Below are positions 18,665-30,760 of a stretch of 32,827 nt of DNA, piece by piece (position 1 is the stretch's first letter; each line of letters opens with the position of its first letter). Below the pieces are notes generated by a model. The model did not search any database. It was not told the DNA's origin and saw only the letters and a list, made by a program, of their open reading frames with translations. The translations under genes and the position numbers were made by a program. Source of the stretch: Candidatus Izemoplasmatales bacterium. Lineage in GTDB: Bacteria; Bacillota_I; Bacilli_A; Izemoplasmatales; Hujiaoplasmataceae. The stretch lies in contig JAQVFZ010000006.1 in assembly GCA_028697025.1 (NCBI GenBank), positions 1 to 32,827 of the forward strand. Reading direction: 5' to 3'.

Positions 18665-19201
18665 ATGCCTGCGATTGAAAGAATGGTAGAAGCCGTTTCA
18701 AGGGTAGTTGAACAAGCTTTAGGCGTCAATCTCTTGGATATGATTATCCAGATTGCTGCAACGCTTATTTTGGTAATTATAGTCAAAATCTTTTTTTGGG
18801 GTAGAATAACTGCTTTCTTGGAAAAGAGAAAAGCCATCATGGATGAAGAGATGGAAGCAGCAAAAAACCAAAATTTAGAAGCCAAAACGCTTAAAGAAAA
18901 AAGAGAACTTGAGTACAATGAACTGAAACTTAAATCCAAAGATTATCTTGACCAAGCTAAAGAAAGAGCTGAACTTGAAAAAACAAACATTATAACCAAA
19001 GCCAAAGAAAACGCCAATCAACTTATGGATCAGGCTAAAAAAGAGATTGAAGCTGAAAGAATCAAAGTTGAAAACACACTACAAAAAGAAGTTGTCGATT
19101 TAGCGTCGTTGATGGCGGAAAAAATAATCAGAAAAAATCTGGATGACTTAGAGTATCAAAACCTGATTATTGAAGATTTGGAAAGAAGTAGAAAATCATG
19201 A
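18665..19201 (+). CDS. atpF: F0F1 ATP synthase subunit b
   Basis: N-terminal TM then a long charged coiled coil; position in the operon. Confidence 0.93.
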   Translation: MPAIERMVEAVSRVVEQALGVNLLDMIIQIAATLILVIIVKIFFWGRITAFLEKRKAIMDEEMEAAKNQNLEAKTLKEKRELEYNELKLKSKDYLDQAKERAELEKTNIITKAKENANQLMDQAKKEIEAERIKVENTLQKEVVDLASLMAEKIIRKNLDDLEYQNLIIEDLERSRKS

Positions 19202-19719
19202 CCGACGTAGAAAGACAATATGCTCGGGCACTTTTTTCGCTTGCTTTGGAAAAAGACGAAATTGAAGAAATCTATGGAGAATTAAATACATTTATCAAAT
19301 CCTTGGATAATTTTAGCAATTCATTTTTTATGCATCCAAAAATTGAAATTATGGAAAAACATCAAGTTATCGAGAATAGTGTTAAGAATCATTTGCTAGC
19401 TAATTTTCTTAAAGTATTGCTCGATAACTCTCGATTTGAGTTGCTGCCAACAATCGTTTACGCTTATTTAGATTTAATGAACGAAATGAACGAAATTGTG
19501 GAAGTAAATATCATATCAAACATCAAAATGAGTGAAGAAAACTTAAAAAAAATAAAGACAAATTTAGAAACAAAACTACTGAAAAAAGTTAAAATCATTG
19601 AAAGACTCGATTCGAGCATCATTGGTGGCATCAAAATCGAATATCAAGGTAATATCATCGATCAAACCATCAATGCATCTTTGGATGGACTGAGACAAAG
19701 TTTAAAAGGAGGTAACTGA
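19198..19719 (+). CDS. atpH: F0F1 ATP synthase subunit delta
   Basis: [24 protein letters not shown]-terminal [25 protein letters not shown]. Confidence 0.94.
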   Translation: MTDVERQYARALFSLALEKDEIEEIYGELNTFIKSLDNFSNSFFMHPKIEIMEKHQVIENSVKNHLLANFLKVLLDNSRFELLPTIVYAYLDLMNEMNEIVEVNIISNIKMSEENLKKIKTNLETKLLKKVKIIERLDSSIIGGIKIEYQGNIIDQTINASLDGLRQSLKGGN

Positions 19720-21224
19720 TGAGAATAGATGCTTTAGAAATCAGTTCCTTATTGAAGGAACAGATAAAAAAATACGAAAAACAAATTATTACTGAACAAA
19801 TTGGATCCGTTATCTCTGTCGGTGATGGCATTGCCTTGGTTTATGGTATTGACAAAGCTATGGCCGGTGAACTTTTGGTTTTTCCTCATGGTGTTTATGG
19901 CATGGTTCAAAACCTTGAAAAGAATCATGTTGGCGCAATTCTCTTGAATGATTCCACTTTGGTTAAAGAAGGGATGGAAGTCAAGGCTACCGGCAAAATT
20001 TTGGAAATTGGCGTCGGCGATGAACTTATAGGCCGTATAATCAATCCTCTAGGTCAACCGTTGGATGGGCTTGGCAGAATTGAAACCTCAAAAACTAGAC
20101 CGGTTGAAAGAAAAGCTACAGGCGTTATCGACCGACAATCCGTTAATCAGCCATTGGAAACGGGAATTAAAGTATTAGATGCCTTAGTGCCAATTGGTCG
20201 CGGACAAAGAGAATTGATCATTGGCGACCGTCAAACCGGAAAAACTTCAATTGCCGTTGATACAATCATCAATCAAAAAGGAAAAGACGTTATCTGTATC
20301 TACGTAGCTATTGGACAAAAACAATCTACAGTTTTAAATGTTCATGAAACTTTAAAACAATTCGGAGCAATGGAATATTCCATCATTATTGCCGCAAATG
20401 CATCTGATCCAGCCCCATTATTATATCTAGCTCCTTATTCGGGAGTTTCAATTGCGGAAGAATTCATGTTTAATGGTAAACATGTTTTAATAATTTATGA
20501 TGATTTAACTAAACATGCGATTGCTTACCGAGAACTGTCATTGCTATTAAGAAGACCGCCGGGTCGCGAAGCTTTCCCGGGTGACGTTTTCTATCTTCAT
20601 TCCCGCCTTTTGGAAAGAGCCGCAAAACTTAGCGATAAGTTAGGCGGAGGATCAATTACAGCTTTACCGATAATTGAAACTCAAGAAGGCGATATTTCCG
20701 CATATATTCCTACCAACGTAATTTCAATTACAGATGGTCAAATATTCTTGCAATCACAGCTCTTCTATTCAGGAATCAGACCGGCCATCAATGCCGGATT
20801 ATCGGTATCCAGAGTCGGTGGTTCTGCTCAACACAAAGCAATTAAGAAAGTCTCCGGAACTCTAAGGTTAGATTTAGCTAGTTATCGCGAACTTGAAGCG
20901 TTTACTCAATTCGGTTCCGATTTGGATGACGCAACCAAATCTAAGCTCGACAGAGGTGAAAGAACCGTCGAAATCTTGAAACAAGGGCTTCATGAAACCA
21001 TGCCTTTCGAACTTCAAGCCATCTCTATTTTCGCTCTTTCCAATGGATTCCTTGATCAAATCAAGATTCCGGATGTCAAAAAATATGAAATGGACTTGCA
21101 CCAATTTTTCTTGAGCGACAAGGAAGCCAACAAATTATTGACTGAAATCAAAGAAACAAGAGATCTGAAAAATAAAGATGGATTGATTCAAGCCATTGAT
21201 CGTTTCACACAAGATTACCTGTAA
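19719..21224 (+). CDS. atpA: F0F1 ATP synthase subunit alpha
   Basis: 501 aa; [35 protein letters not shown]. Confidence 0.97.
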   Translation: MRIDALEISSLLKEQIKKYEKQIITEQIGSVISVGDGIALVYGIDKAMAGELLVFPHGVYGMVQNLEKNHVGAILLNDSTLVKEGMEVKATGKILEIGVGDELIGRIINPLGQPLDGLGRIETSKTRPVERKATGVIDRQSVNQPLETGIKVLDALVPIGRGQRELIIGDRQTGKTSIAVDTIINQKGKDVICIYVAIGQKQSTVLNVHETLKQFGAMEYSIIIAANASDPAPLLYLAPYSGVSIAEEFMFNGKHVLIIYDDLTKHAIAYRELSLLLRRPPGREAFPGDVFYLHSRLLERAAKLSDKLGGGSITALPIIETQEGDISAYIPTNVISITDGQIFLQSQLFYSGIRPAINAGLSVSRVGGSAQHKAIKKVSGTLRLDLASYRELEAFTQFGSDLDDATKSKLDRGERTVEILKQGLHETMPFELQAISIFALSNGFLDQIKIPDVKKYEMDLHQFFLSDKEANKLLTEIKETRDLKNKDGLIQAIDRFTQDYL

Positions 21225-21240
21225 TGAAGGAGTGAATTAA

Positions 21241-23513
<2,273 letters not shown>

Positions 23514-23523
23514 GAGGTAAAGT

Positions 23524-23916
23524 ATGAAAATTTCCATAGTGACGCCGGACGGCGAACTATATAATGAAACAGTCGATGCTGTCATTGTTTCGTCATCCAA
23601 TAACGGCGACTATGAGATGTTGAAAGACCACTTACCTATCATCTCCACCATCGATACCGGATACATCAAATTAACCCAAGCCAACTTGGTTTATTATGTT
23701 GTTATCATCAATGGTGTGGTGGAACACCATGATAATATCATCACCGTTATCGCTCAAGACGCTTTTATCGGCGAATCCAAGGAAGAAGCGATGAAGAATC
23801 TGATGGAAATCAGAGAAAACAGAATTGAAGAAAATCGTCAAAGAAACATTGAATTGGCAAAGGCCGAAAAAGAATTGTTGAAACAAATCAAACAAACCGG
23901 CGCTGGACATTTGTAG
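23524..23916 (+). CDS. atpC: F0F1 ATP synthase subunit epsilon
   Basis: MKISIVTPDGELYNETVDAVIVSSSNGDYEMLKDHLPIIS-type N-terminus; operon position. Confidence 0.93.
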   Translation: MKISIVTPDGELYNETVDAVIVSSSNNGDYEMLKDHLPIISTIDTGYIKLTQANLVYYVVIINGVVEHHDNIITVIAQDAFIGESKEEAMKNLMEIRENRIEENRQRNIELAKAEKELLKQIKQTGAGHL

Positions 23917-23924
23917 GGGGAAAG

Positions 23925-24371
23925 ATGAAAACAAGAGAATTTGAAGTAGTTACTAAATATCTTGAAAATGAGATATCTTTACCGGAAAGAAAGACTAAAG
24001 GCAGTGCGGGATACGACATATCTTGTGCTATTGATACTTTGATTAAAGCCAATGGATACCAGTTTGTACCAACAGGCATCAAAGCCTATATGCCAGTTGA
24101 TGAAGTGTTGAAAATTTATCCGCGCAGTTCCTTGTCTTTTAAGAAAAATTTGGTTTTGTTGAATTCGGTCGGCATCATCGATTCCGATTATTACAACAAT
24201 CCAGATAATGAAGGAGAAATTCTTTTGATTATGTACAACTTCGGCAAGGAAGACGTCTTGATCAAGAAAGGCGAAAGAATAGCACAAGGGCTTTTCAGCA
24301 AGTATCTCACTATTGACGGCGATTCAAATAATACAAAAAGATCGGGAGGATTAGGTTCGACAGGACACTAA
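23925..24371 (+). CDS. dut: dUTP diphosphatase
   Basis: Motifs GSAGYDIS, PRSSLSFKKNLVL, VGIIDSDYYNNPDNEGEI, KGERIAQGLF, KRSGGLGSTGH. Confidence 0.9.
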   Translation: MKTREFEVVTKYLENEISLPERKTKGSAGYDISCAIDTLIKANGYQFVPTGIKAYMPVDEVLKIYPRSSLSFKKNLVLLNSVGIIDSDYYNNPDNEGEILLIMYNFGKEDVLIKKGERIAQGLFSKYLTIDGDSNNTKRSGGLGSTGH

Positions 24372-24380
24372 TCCTTTTTT
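24347..24380 (+). terminator. Intrinsic terminator embedded in the 3' end of dut
   Basis: AGGATTAG..CTAATCCT stem spanning the stop codon, followed by TTTTT. Confidence 0.8.
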
Positions 24381-24444
24381 CTTGACAATATTTGCATAAT
24401 AAATTTAAATAACGAAAAACAGACGGTTTGACGGTAAATAATGC

Positions 24445-24473
24445 TTGATTTTACTGCTAAAATTTGATAAAAT
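24445..24473 (+). promoter_or_regulatory. Promoter for rpsB
   Basis: TTGATT - 17 nt - TAAAAT. A second, weaker candidate is TTGACA-17-TTAAAT at 24382-24410. Confidence 0.6.
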
Positions 24474-24479
24474 ACAAGA

Positions 24480-24595
24480 GCCGTAAAAAATACACACACT
24501 TATGAGTTTTTAAACTCGGGAGCCGCTAATACTTTGGTGGTGGGTTCAAAACGCTGATTAAGTGGAGGCTAAAAATCAAAAAGGAGGAAATAAAA
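24480..24595 (+). ncRNA. Structured 5' leader of rpsB, putative r-protein autoregulatory element
   Basis: Hairpin GAGTTT-TT-AAACTC (24504-24517), then a long stem AGCC..CTAAT / ATTAAG..GGCT (24521-24570) enclosing TGGTGGTGGGTTCAAAACGC. Confidence 0.55.
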
Positions 24596-25591
24596 ATGGG
24601 AGTTATTGCAATGAAAGCTCTGCTTGAAGCAGGGGTACATTTCGGACATCAGACTAGAAGATGGAATCCTAAGATGGCTAAATACATCTACACTTCTAGA
24701 AATGGTATTCACATCATCGACTTACAAAAGACCAGCGATTTAATCGATGAAGCTTACAAAGCTTTATTCGACATTGCATCTGAAGGCGGAAAGGTGTTGT
24801 TTGTTGGAACCAAGAAACAAACACAAGATCCGATAAAAGAAGCAGCTGAACGTTCTGGACAATACTACGTTAACCAAAGATGGTTAGGTGGTACTTTGAC
24901 AAACTTCAAGACAATCAAGAGATCAATCGCTAAATTACAAAGTCTTTATAAAATGCAAGAAGATGGTACTTTCGATGCTCTACCGAAAAAAGAAGTCATC
25001 AATCTGAAAAAAGAAATAGCTCGTTTGGAAAAATTCTTGGGCGGTATCAAAGAAATGCGCAAAGTACCGGAAGCGCTATTCATCATTGATCCAAGAAAAG
25101 AAAGAAACGCTATTCTCGAAGCAAGAAGATTGGATATTCCAGTATTTGGTATCGTCGATACAAACTGTGATCCTGATGAAGTCGATTATGTCATCCCAGC
25201 TAATGATGACGCCTTACGTTCAGTAAGACTTATCGTCAACAAATTGGCAGATGCAGTTATCGAAGCTTCTGGCGGTCAAAGTAATTTGGACGTTGAAGCG
25301 GAAGAAGACACTACAACTGAAGAAACCGATATTGAAGAAGTATTGGAAGAAGAAGTTGTCGCTAGCAAAAAGCCAGCACCAGCTGCTAAACCAGTCGTGG
25401 TCAAAGTTACTTCACAACCTGTTAAAGAAGAAGTTAAACCTGTTGAAAAGGTTGAAACTAAAGTTGTTGAAATCGACTTAGATTCCAAGACTGTAGCTGA
25501 ATTAAAAGATATGGCTAAAGAACTTAACTTATCTGGATATTCCAGTTTAAGAAAAGCAGAATTAATCGACCTTATAAAAACAGCACTTTAA
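24596..25591 (+). CDS. rpsB: 30S ribosomal protein S2 with C-terminal acidic linker and Rho_N/SAP-like domain
   Basis: [51 protein letters not shown]; 331 aa, extension ends [33 protein letters not shown]. Confidence 0.95.
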   Translation: MGVIAMKALLEAGVHFGHQTRRWNPKMAKYIYTSRNGIHIIDLQKTSDLIDEAYKALFDIASEGGKVLFVGTKKQTQDPIKEAAERSGQYYVNQRWLGGTLTNFKTIKRSIAKLQSLYKMQEDGTFDALPKKEVINLKKEIARLEKFLGGIKEMRKVPEALFIIDPRKERNAILEARRLDIPVFGIVDTNCDPDEVDYVIPANDDALRSVRLIVNKLADAVIEASGGQSNLDVEAEEDTTTEETDIEEVLEEEVVASKKPAPAAKPVVVKVTSQPVKEEVKPVEKVETKVVEIDLDSKTVAELKDMAKELNLSGYSSLRKAELIDLIKTAL

Positions 25592-25598
25592 GAATTTC

Positions 25599-25625
25599 GG
25601 GAGCACGTAAAAATGCTCCCTTTTT
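25599..25625 (+). terminator. Intrinsic terminator after rpsB
   Basis: GGGAGCA-cgtaaaaa-TGCTCCC-TTTTT. Confidence 0.9.
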
Positions 25626-25639
25626 AAAGAGTTAACCTG

Positions 25640-25668
25640 TTGTAATGACAGATGATATATGATATATT
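25640..25668 (+). promoter_or_regulatory. Promoter for tsf
   Basis: TTGTAA - 17 nt - TATATT. Confidence 0.55.
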
Positions 25669-25695
25669 TAATATGGTAAATTAGGAGGAATTATT

Positions 25696-26586
25696 ATGGA
25701 TATCAGTGCTTCATTAGTAAAAGAATTAAGAGACAAAACCGGCGCTGGACTAATGGATTGCAAGAAAGCCTTAGTCGAAACAAACGGTAACATAGATCAA
25801 GCTGTTGACTGGCTAAGAGAAAAAGGAATTGCCAAAGCGGCTAAAAAAGCTTCAAGAATCGCTGCTGAAGGTGCTTGCGAAGTTAAAGTCAGCGGTAATA
25901 CGGCAGTTATTTTTGAATTGAACTGCGAAACAGATTTCGTCGCTAAAAACGAAAAGTTCCAAAATTTAGTAAATTTAATCGGTGATGCATTATTAAAGAA
26001 TCAACCTGAATCTACCGAAGCGGCATTGGCTTCCCAAGTCAATAACAAACCACTTCAAGAATTACTGTTTGAAGAAGTTTCTACAATTGGCGAAAACTTG
26101 ACATTCAGAAGATATGAATTGATCAAGAAAAACGATAACCAAACTTTCGGTGCTTACGTACATATGGGCGGAAAAATCGCTTCTTTGACAGTTGTTAACG
26201 GACATAGCCAAGAAGCTGCGAAAGACACAGCTATGCATGTTGCAGCTTCAAGCCCGAGATACATTTCTCGCGAAGAAATTTCCGAAGAATACATTGCTCA
26301 CGAAAAAGAAGTTTTATTGAAAGAAGCATTGAATGAAAATGCTGAATCAGACAAACCAAAACCGGAAAACATCATTGAAAAAATGGTTGAAGGCCGTTTG
26401 AACAAAAACCTAAAAGACATTTGCTTGTTGAATCAACCATTTGTCAAAAACCCTGATGAAACAGTTGAACAATATGTGAAATCAAAGGGCGTTACCGTCG
26501 CTTTGTTTAAACGTTTGGCTGTTGGTGAAGGCGTTGAAAAGAAAGAAGAAAACTTCGCTGACGAAGTTATGAAACAAGTCGGTTAA
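25696..26586 (+). CDS. tsf: Elongation factor Ts
   Basis: [54 protein letters not shown]. Confidence 0.96.
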   Translation: MDISASLVKELRDKTGAGLMDCKKALVETNGNIDQAVDWLREKGIAKAAKKASRIAAEGACEVKVSGNTAVIFELNCETDFVAKNEKFQNLVNLIGDALLKNQPESTEAALASQVNNKPLQELLFEEVSTIGENLTFRRYELIKKNDNQTFGAYVHMGGKIASLTVVNGHSQEAAKDTAMHVAASSPRYISREEISEEYIAHEKEVLLKEALNENAESDKPKPENIIEKMVEGRLNKNLKDICLLNQPFVKNPDETVEQYVKSKGVTVALFKRLAVGEGVEKKEENFADEVMKQVG

Positions 26587-26588
26587 TT

Positions 26589-26614
26589 AAAGGACATTAA
26601 TTTGTCCTTTTTTT
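26589..26614 (+). terminator. Intrinsic terminator after tsf
   Basis: AAAGGACA-ttaatt-TGTCCTTT-TTTT. Confidence 0.85.
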
Positions 26615-26638
26615 CAAATAAATTAGGAGGTACAATTT

Positions 26639-27367
26639 ATGCCGAAGAGAAGAGTAATGATTAAATTGAGCGGCGAAGCTTTAGCTGGTGAAACTGGTGT
26701 TGGCGTCGATCCGCAAACAGTCAAGAACATCGCTAAGGAAATAAAGGAAGCTTATGAAGCCTGTGAATGCGAAATTGGCGTGATTGTCGGCGGCGGCAAT
26801 ATTTTCCGCGGCAAATTGGCTGAAGATATGGGGATCGAAAGATCAAGCGCCGATTATATGGGCATGATTGGGACAATTGTCAACGCTTTGGCTTTACAGA
26901 ATTCTTTGGAAGCCATCGGCGTAGAAACCCGGGTCATGAGTTCAATCAATATACCCGAAGTGGCCGAACCTTATATCAGAAGAAAAGCTTTATCTCATTT
27001 TGAAAAAGATCGAATTGTCATTTTTGGCGGCGGCACGGGCAACCCTTATTTTTCCACTGACACCACGGCCGCATTAAGAGCCGCAGAACTTGGAGCTTCA
27101 ATCGTCTACATGGCAAAAAACGGAACTGACGGAGTTTATGATAAAGACCCTCGTAAACATGACGATTCAGTCAAATTTGAAAATTTGACTCATCAAGAAG
27201 TCTTGCGTAAAAACCTTTCCGTCATGGATTCGACAGCAGCTGCGCTTTGTTATGACAACAATATTGATATTTATGTCTTTGACATGAATGTGCCAGGAAA
27301 CATTCGCCGAGCTATTCTTGGTGAAAATATAGGAACAATGATTCAAAAAGGCAAAGGAGGAAAATAA
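26639..27367 (+). CDS. pyrH: UMP kinase
   Basis: RVMIKLSGEALAGETG, VIVGGGNIFRG, VFGGGTGNPYFSTDTTAALRAAE. Confidence 0.96.
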   Translation: MPKRRVMIKLSGEALAGETGVGVDPQTVKNIAKEIKEAYEACECEIGVIVGGGNIFRGKLAEDMGIERSSADYMGMIGTIVNALALQNSLEAIGVETRVMSSINIPEVAEPYIRRKALSHFEKDRIVIFGGGTGNPYFSTDTTAALRAAELGASIVYMAKNGTDGVYDKDPRKHDDSVKFENLTHQEVLRKNLSVMDSTAAALCYDNNIDIYVFDMNVPGNIRRAILGENIGTMIQKGKGGK

Positions 27368-27368
27368 G

Positions 27369-27926
27369 ATGCCAGAAACAATTTTATTAGAAGCCGAAGA
27401 AAAAATGGAGCACACGCTATCTATTCTCCATCGTGATTTTTCTACTGTGAGAAGCGGACGTGCAAATCCGAAAATGTTGGAAAGAGTACATGTCAGTTAT
27501 TACGGTGTCGATACGCCTTTAAATCAGGTTGCTTCAATCGCCGTACCTGAGGGAAACCAAATCTACATTAAACCTTACGACAAAACATTGGTTAGTGAAA
27601 TCGAAAAAGCGATTTTTGGAGCCAACCTTGGAGTTACTCCGTCAAATGATGGAATAGGAGTAAGAATCGTCTTGCCACCGATGACTGAAGAAAACCGCAG
27701 AAACTCAGTCAAAGTCATTCATAAAATGTCTGAAGACAGCAAAGTTGCAGTCAGAAATATTCGTAGAGACGCAATCACACAGTACAAGAAAATGGAAAAA
27801 GATTCCGCTATTACTGAAGATGATTTGACCTATTACCAAGATGAAATCCAAAAATTGACTGATAAATTCGTTGAGAAAATCGATGAATATTTTAAAGAAA
27901 AAGAAAAGGACATCATGCATATCTAG
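27369..27926 (+). CDS. frr: Ribosome recycling factor
   Basis: TVRSGRANPKMLERVHVSYYGVDTPLNQVASI; VRNIRRDA. Confidence 0.96.
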   Translation: MPETILLEAEEKMEHTLSILHRDFSTVRSGRANPKMLERVHVSYYGVDTPLNQVASIAVPEGNQIYIKPYDKTLVSEIEKAIFGANLGVTPSNDGIGVRIVLPPMTEENRRNSVKVIHKMSEDSKVAVRNIRRDAITQYKKMEKDSAITEDDLTYYQDEIQKLTDKFVEKIDEYFKEKEKDIMHI

Positions 27927-27935
27927 TTGACAATT

Positions 27936-27975
27936 AAGTTGTAAACTGTTTCTAAACAAGGTTTACAACTTTTTT
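27936..27975 (+). terminator. Intrinsic terminator after frr
   Basis: AAGTTGTAAAC..GTTTACAACTT stem followed by TTTT. Confidence 0.85.
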
Positions 27976-28061
27976 ATTTTCCCCTAAGATAAACGGTGAA
28001 TAAAAATCATAGAATAATCACATAAAATATAGTATAATTTAATACTAGGACGGTTTATGAC

Positions 28062-28796
28062 ATGTTTAAAACTAAGAAAATTGAAAATCTGAATATTCCA
28101 CAACATATCGCCATCATTCTTGACGGTAACGGTCGTTGGGCGAAAAAAAGACATATGCCGAGAACCTATGGCCACCAAAAAGGGACGGAAAATATCAAGA
28201 CGATTGCCATAGCTGCTTCAAAATTAGGAATTAAAGCCTTGAGTGTCTATGCTTTTTCCACGGAAAATTGGTCTAGACCCGACGATGAAGTCAATTTTTT
28301 GATGAAGCTCCCTGGGGAATTTGAAGCCAGATTCAAGGATGAATTCAAAAAACACGACATTAAGGTGATGTTTTCTGGTAGAAAAACGCACTTAAGCAAA
28401 GAAAACCTGGAAATTTTGGAAAGAATTACAGAAAAAACCAAAGAGCGACAAGGGTTGGTATTGAATATTTGTTTTGACTATGGTTCAAGAGCGGAAATTA
28501 CTGAAGCTATCAAAACAATCGCTAAAAAGGTCGAAGAAAAGCAAATAAAGATTGATGAAATTGACGAAGCTATGGTTGAAAATCATTTATATACTCGTGA
28601 CTTACCTAAACTTGACCTTTTAATCAGGCCAAGCGGGGAAATCAGGTTGTCCAACTTCCTGTTATGGCAAGCAGCCTATGCCGAACTATATTTTTGTGAG
28701 ACATATTGGCCTGATTTTAATGAAAGCGAACTTATGAAAGCCATCGTTGCTTACAATAATAGAGACAGAAGATTCGGAGGTTTGAAGAATAAATAA
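28062..28796 (+). CDS. uppS: Isoprenyl (undecaprenyl) diphosphate synthase
   Basis: HIAIILDGNGRWAKKRHMPRTYGHQKG, VYAFSTENWSRP, RPSGEIRLSNFLLWQAAYAELYF. Confidence 0.95.
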   Translation: MFKTKKIENLNIPQHIAIILDGNGRWAKKRHMPRTYGHQKGTENIKTIAIAASKLGIKALSVYAFSTENWSRPDDEVNFLMKLPGEFEARFKDEFKKHDIKVMFSGRKTHLSKENLEILERITEKTKERQGLVLNICFDYGSRAEITEAIKTIAKKVEEKQIKIDEIDEAMVENHLYTRDLPKLDLLIRPSGEIRLSNFLLWQAAYAELYFCETYWPDFNESELMKAIVAYNNRDRRFGGLKNK

Positions 28797-29602
28797 TGAA
28801 GCAGAGAATCATTACCGGCACTATCTTTGTGGTGGTGCTTAGCTTATTTGTTTATTTTGGCGAAGGCAATCTCGAATTTCTTTTCTCGGGGCTGGCAGTG
28901 GTGTTGTCACTGGGAGCGGCGATCGAATTCAGCCGTATGTTGAATAAAAACAAAGACTTTTGTTTATTCAACTACTTGGCAGTGCCGTTGACTTTTTTGT
29001 TCAGTCTATTATCCGTCATTTTTTTTGATGAGACTTGGTACTATTTATTTGTGTTTATCTATCTGGTAAGTCTGATTTTAATTTATGCAATAATTTTTGT
29101 TTTTAAAGAAAATTTCACCAAAAAAGATTTTTCAGAGCAATTTTTGACAATTCTTTATACGTCTTTAGGCTTTATTGGTTTTGCATATCTAAGGACAATA
29201 TCCATCCATTTGATTATTTATTTGTTTATGGTGGCGATGTTGACTGACGTTTTCGCTTATTTCTTTGGTATCAAGTTTGGCAAACATCGATTGGCGCCTA
29301 AGATTTCACCGAAGAAAAGTATTGAAGGCGCAATCTCCGGATTGATTTTCGGAGGGATTATCAGTGGACTATACGCTTATTTTCTTGATGTTTTCAATTT
29401 TGGCTTGATTGTCACAATTCTATTTTCCTTGGGACTGTCAATCGTTTCACAAATTGGCGATTTAGTCGCTTCGAAATTCAAGAGAGAACACGACATAAAG
29501 GATTATTCACAGATTTTCCCTGGTCATGGCGGAATTTTGGATCGTTTCGACTCCAGTATGTTCATTGCGATATTCTTGATGATCTTGGTAATGGTGTTCT
29601 GA
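28796..29602 (+). CDS. cdsA: Phosphatidate cytidylyltransferase
   Basis: Multi-TM; DVFAYFFGIKFGKHRLAPKISPKKSIEGAISG, SQIGDLVASKFKREHDIKDYSQIFPGHGGILDRFDS. Confidence 0.95.
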   Translation: MKQRIITGTIFVVVLSLFVYFGEGNLEFLFSGLAVVLSLGAAIEFSRMLNKNKDFCLFNYLAVPLTFLFSLLSVIFFDETWYYLFVFIYLVSLILIYAIIFVFKENFTKKDFSEQFLTILYTSLGFIGFAYLRTISIHLIIYLFMVAMLTDVFAYFFGIKFGKHRLAPKISPKKSIEGAISGLIFGGIISGLYAYFLDVFNFGLIVTILFSLGLSIVSQIGDLVASKFKREHDIKDYSQIFPGHGGILDRFDSSMFIAIFLMILVMVF

Positions 29603-30747
29603 TGAAAGAAATATATTTATTGGGAGCTACGGGCTCAATTGGCCAACAAACTTTGGAAATAATCCGAGCGAATCCGCGAGACTTTATTCTTAAAGGCGCC
29701 AGCGCCAACGATAACCTAAAATCGCTAATCAAAATTATTGAAGAATTCCATCCAGAAGTTATCGCAGTCAAGGATGAAATGCAAAAAGAGGTATTGGAAT
29801 CGCTTTTTCCAAGAACAACCATTTTTTTGGGAGAAGAAGGTTTGACCAAGTTAGCGATATTTAACCCAAACAAGGAGATTACGCTAATCAATGCACTAGT
29901 GGGAATGGTAGGACTGAAACCAACTTTGGCGGCTATAAAGAATGACAGAGACGTTTTATTGGCAAACAAGGAAACTTTGGTTGTGGGTGGCCATTTAATT
30001 AAAGAAGCTTTGAAAAACTCTAGCGCAAAACTTTATCCGATTGATTCTGAACATTCTGCATTATGGCAGGCATTAAACGGTGAAGACATAAAAACGGTCA
30101 AAAGATTGATTATAACCGCTAGTGGAGGTGCTTTTCGAGATTTGACCAGGGATGAACTCAAAAATGTGAGCGTCAGAGAAGCGCTGAATCATCCTAACTG
30201 GTCGATGGGCAATAAAATAACCATCGATTCAGCGACGATGATCAATAAAGGTTTTGAAATCATCGAAGCTTGTTATCTGTTTGACATTGATATCGATCAT
30301 GTTGAAGCTGTCATTCATAAGGAAAGCATTATTCATTCGCTGGTTGAATTCAACGACGGATCGGTCATGGCGCAGATTGCCGATCATGATATGCGCTTGC
30401 CAATCCACTATGCGATGTACTATCCGAAAAGAAAGTCGTCAATCGCCAACAAGTTTGATTTGATGCGTCTTAACAATCTGCATTTTTCGCAGATAGACAT
30501 TAATCGATACCCTTGTCTACAATACGCTATTGATGCATTTAAAAAAGGCGGAAGTTTAAGAACTGTTTTAAATTCAGCCAATGAAGTGGCAGTTAAACTT
30601 TTTTTGGAAGAGAAAATAGCGTTCTTGGATATTGAAACAATCATTAAAAAAGAAATGGATTCACATAAGATAATTTCCAATCCGTCAATTGATGAAATTT
30701 ATGCGATAGATAAAGAGATTAAGGATAGAATTTATCAACAATATTAA
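29602..30747 (+). CDS. dxr: 1-deoxy-D-xylulose-5-phosphate reductoisomerase
   Basis: LLGATGSIGQQTLEIIR, LANKETLVVGGHLI, PIDSEHSALWQAL, TASGGAFR, NHPNWSMGNKITIDSATMINKGFE. Confidence 0.96.
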   Translation: MKEIYLLGATGSIGQQTLEIIRANPRDFILKGASANDNLKSLIKIIEEFHPEVIAVKDEMQKEVLESLFPRTTIFLGEEGLTKLAIFNPNKEITLINALVGMVGLKPTLAAIKNDRDVLLANKETLVVGGHLIKEALKNSSAKLYPIDSEHSALWQALNGEDIKTVKRLIITASGGAFRDLTRDELKNVSVREALNHPNWSMGNKITIDSATMINKGFEIIEACYLFDIDIDHVEAVIHKESIIHSLVEFNDGSVMAQIADHDMRLPIHYAMYYPKRKSSIANKFDLMRLNNLHFSQIDINRYPCLQYAIDAFKKGGSLRTVLNSANEVAVKLFLEEKIAFLDIETIIKKEMDSHKIISNPSIDEIYAIDKEIKDRIYQQY

Positions 30748-30760
30748 GGAGCAAACAACA

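Noticed and set aside
24521-24570. T-box or tRNA in the rpsB leader (TTTGGTGGTGGGTTCAAAACGC looked suggestive)
   Set aside because: No conserved T-box AGGGTGGNACCGCG, no antiterminator/terminator pair, no cloverleaf or acceptor stem.
25251-25481. 76-aa Lys/Leu-rich ORF within rpsB
   Set aside because: Out-of-frame reading of the low-complexity acidic linker.
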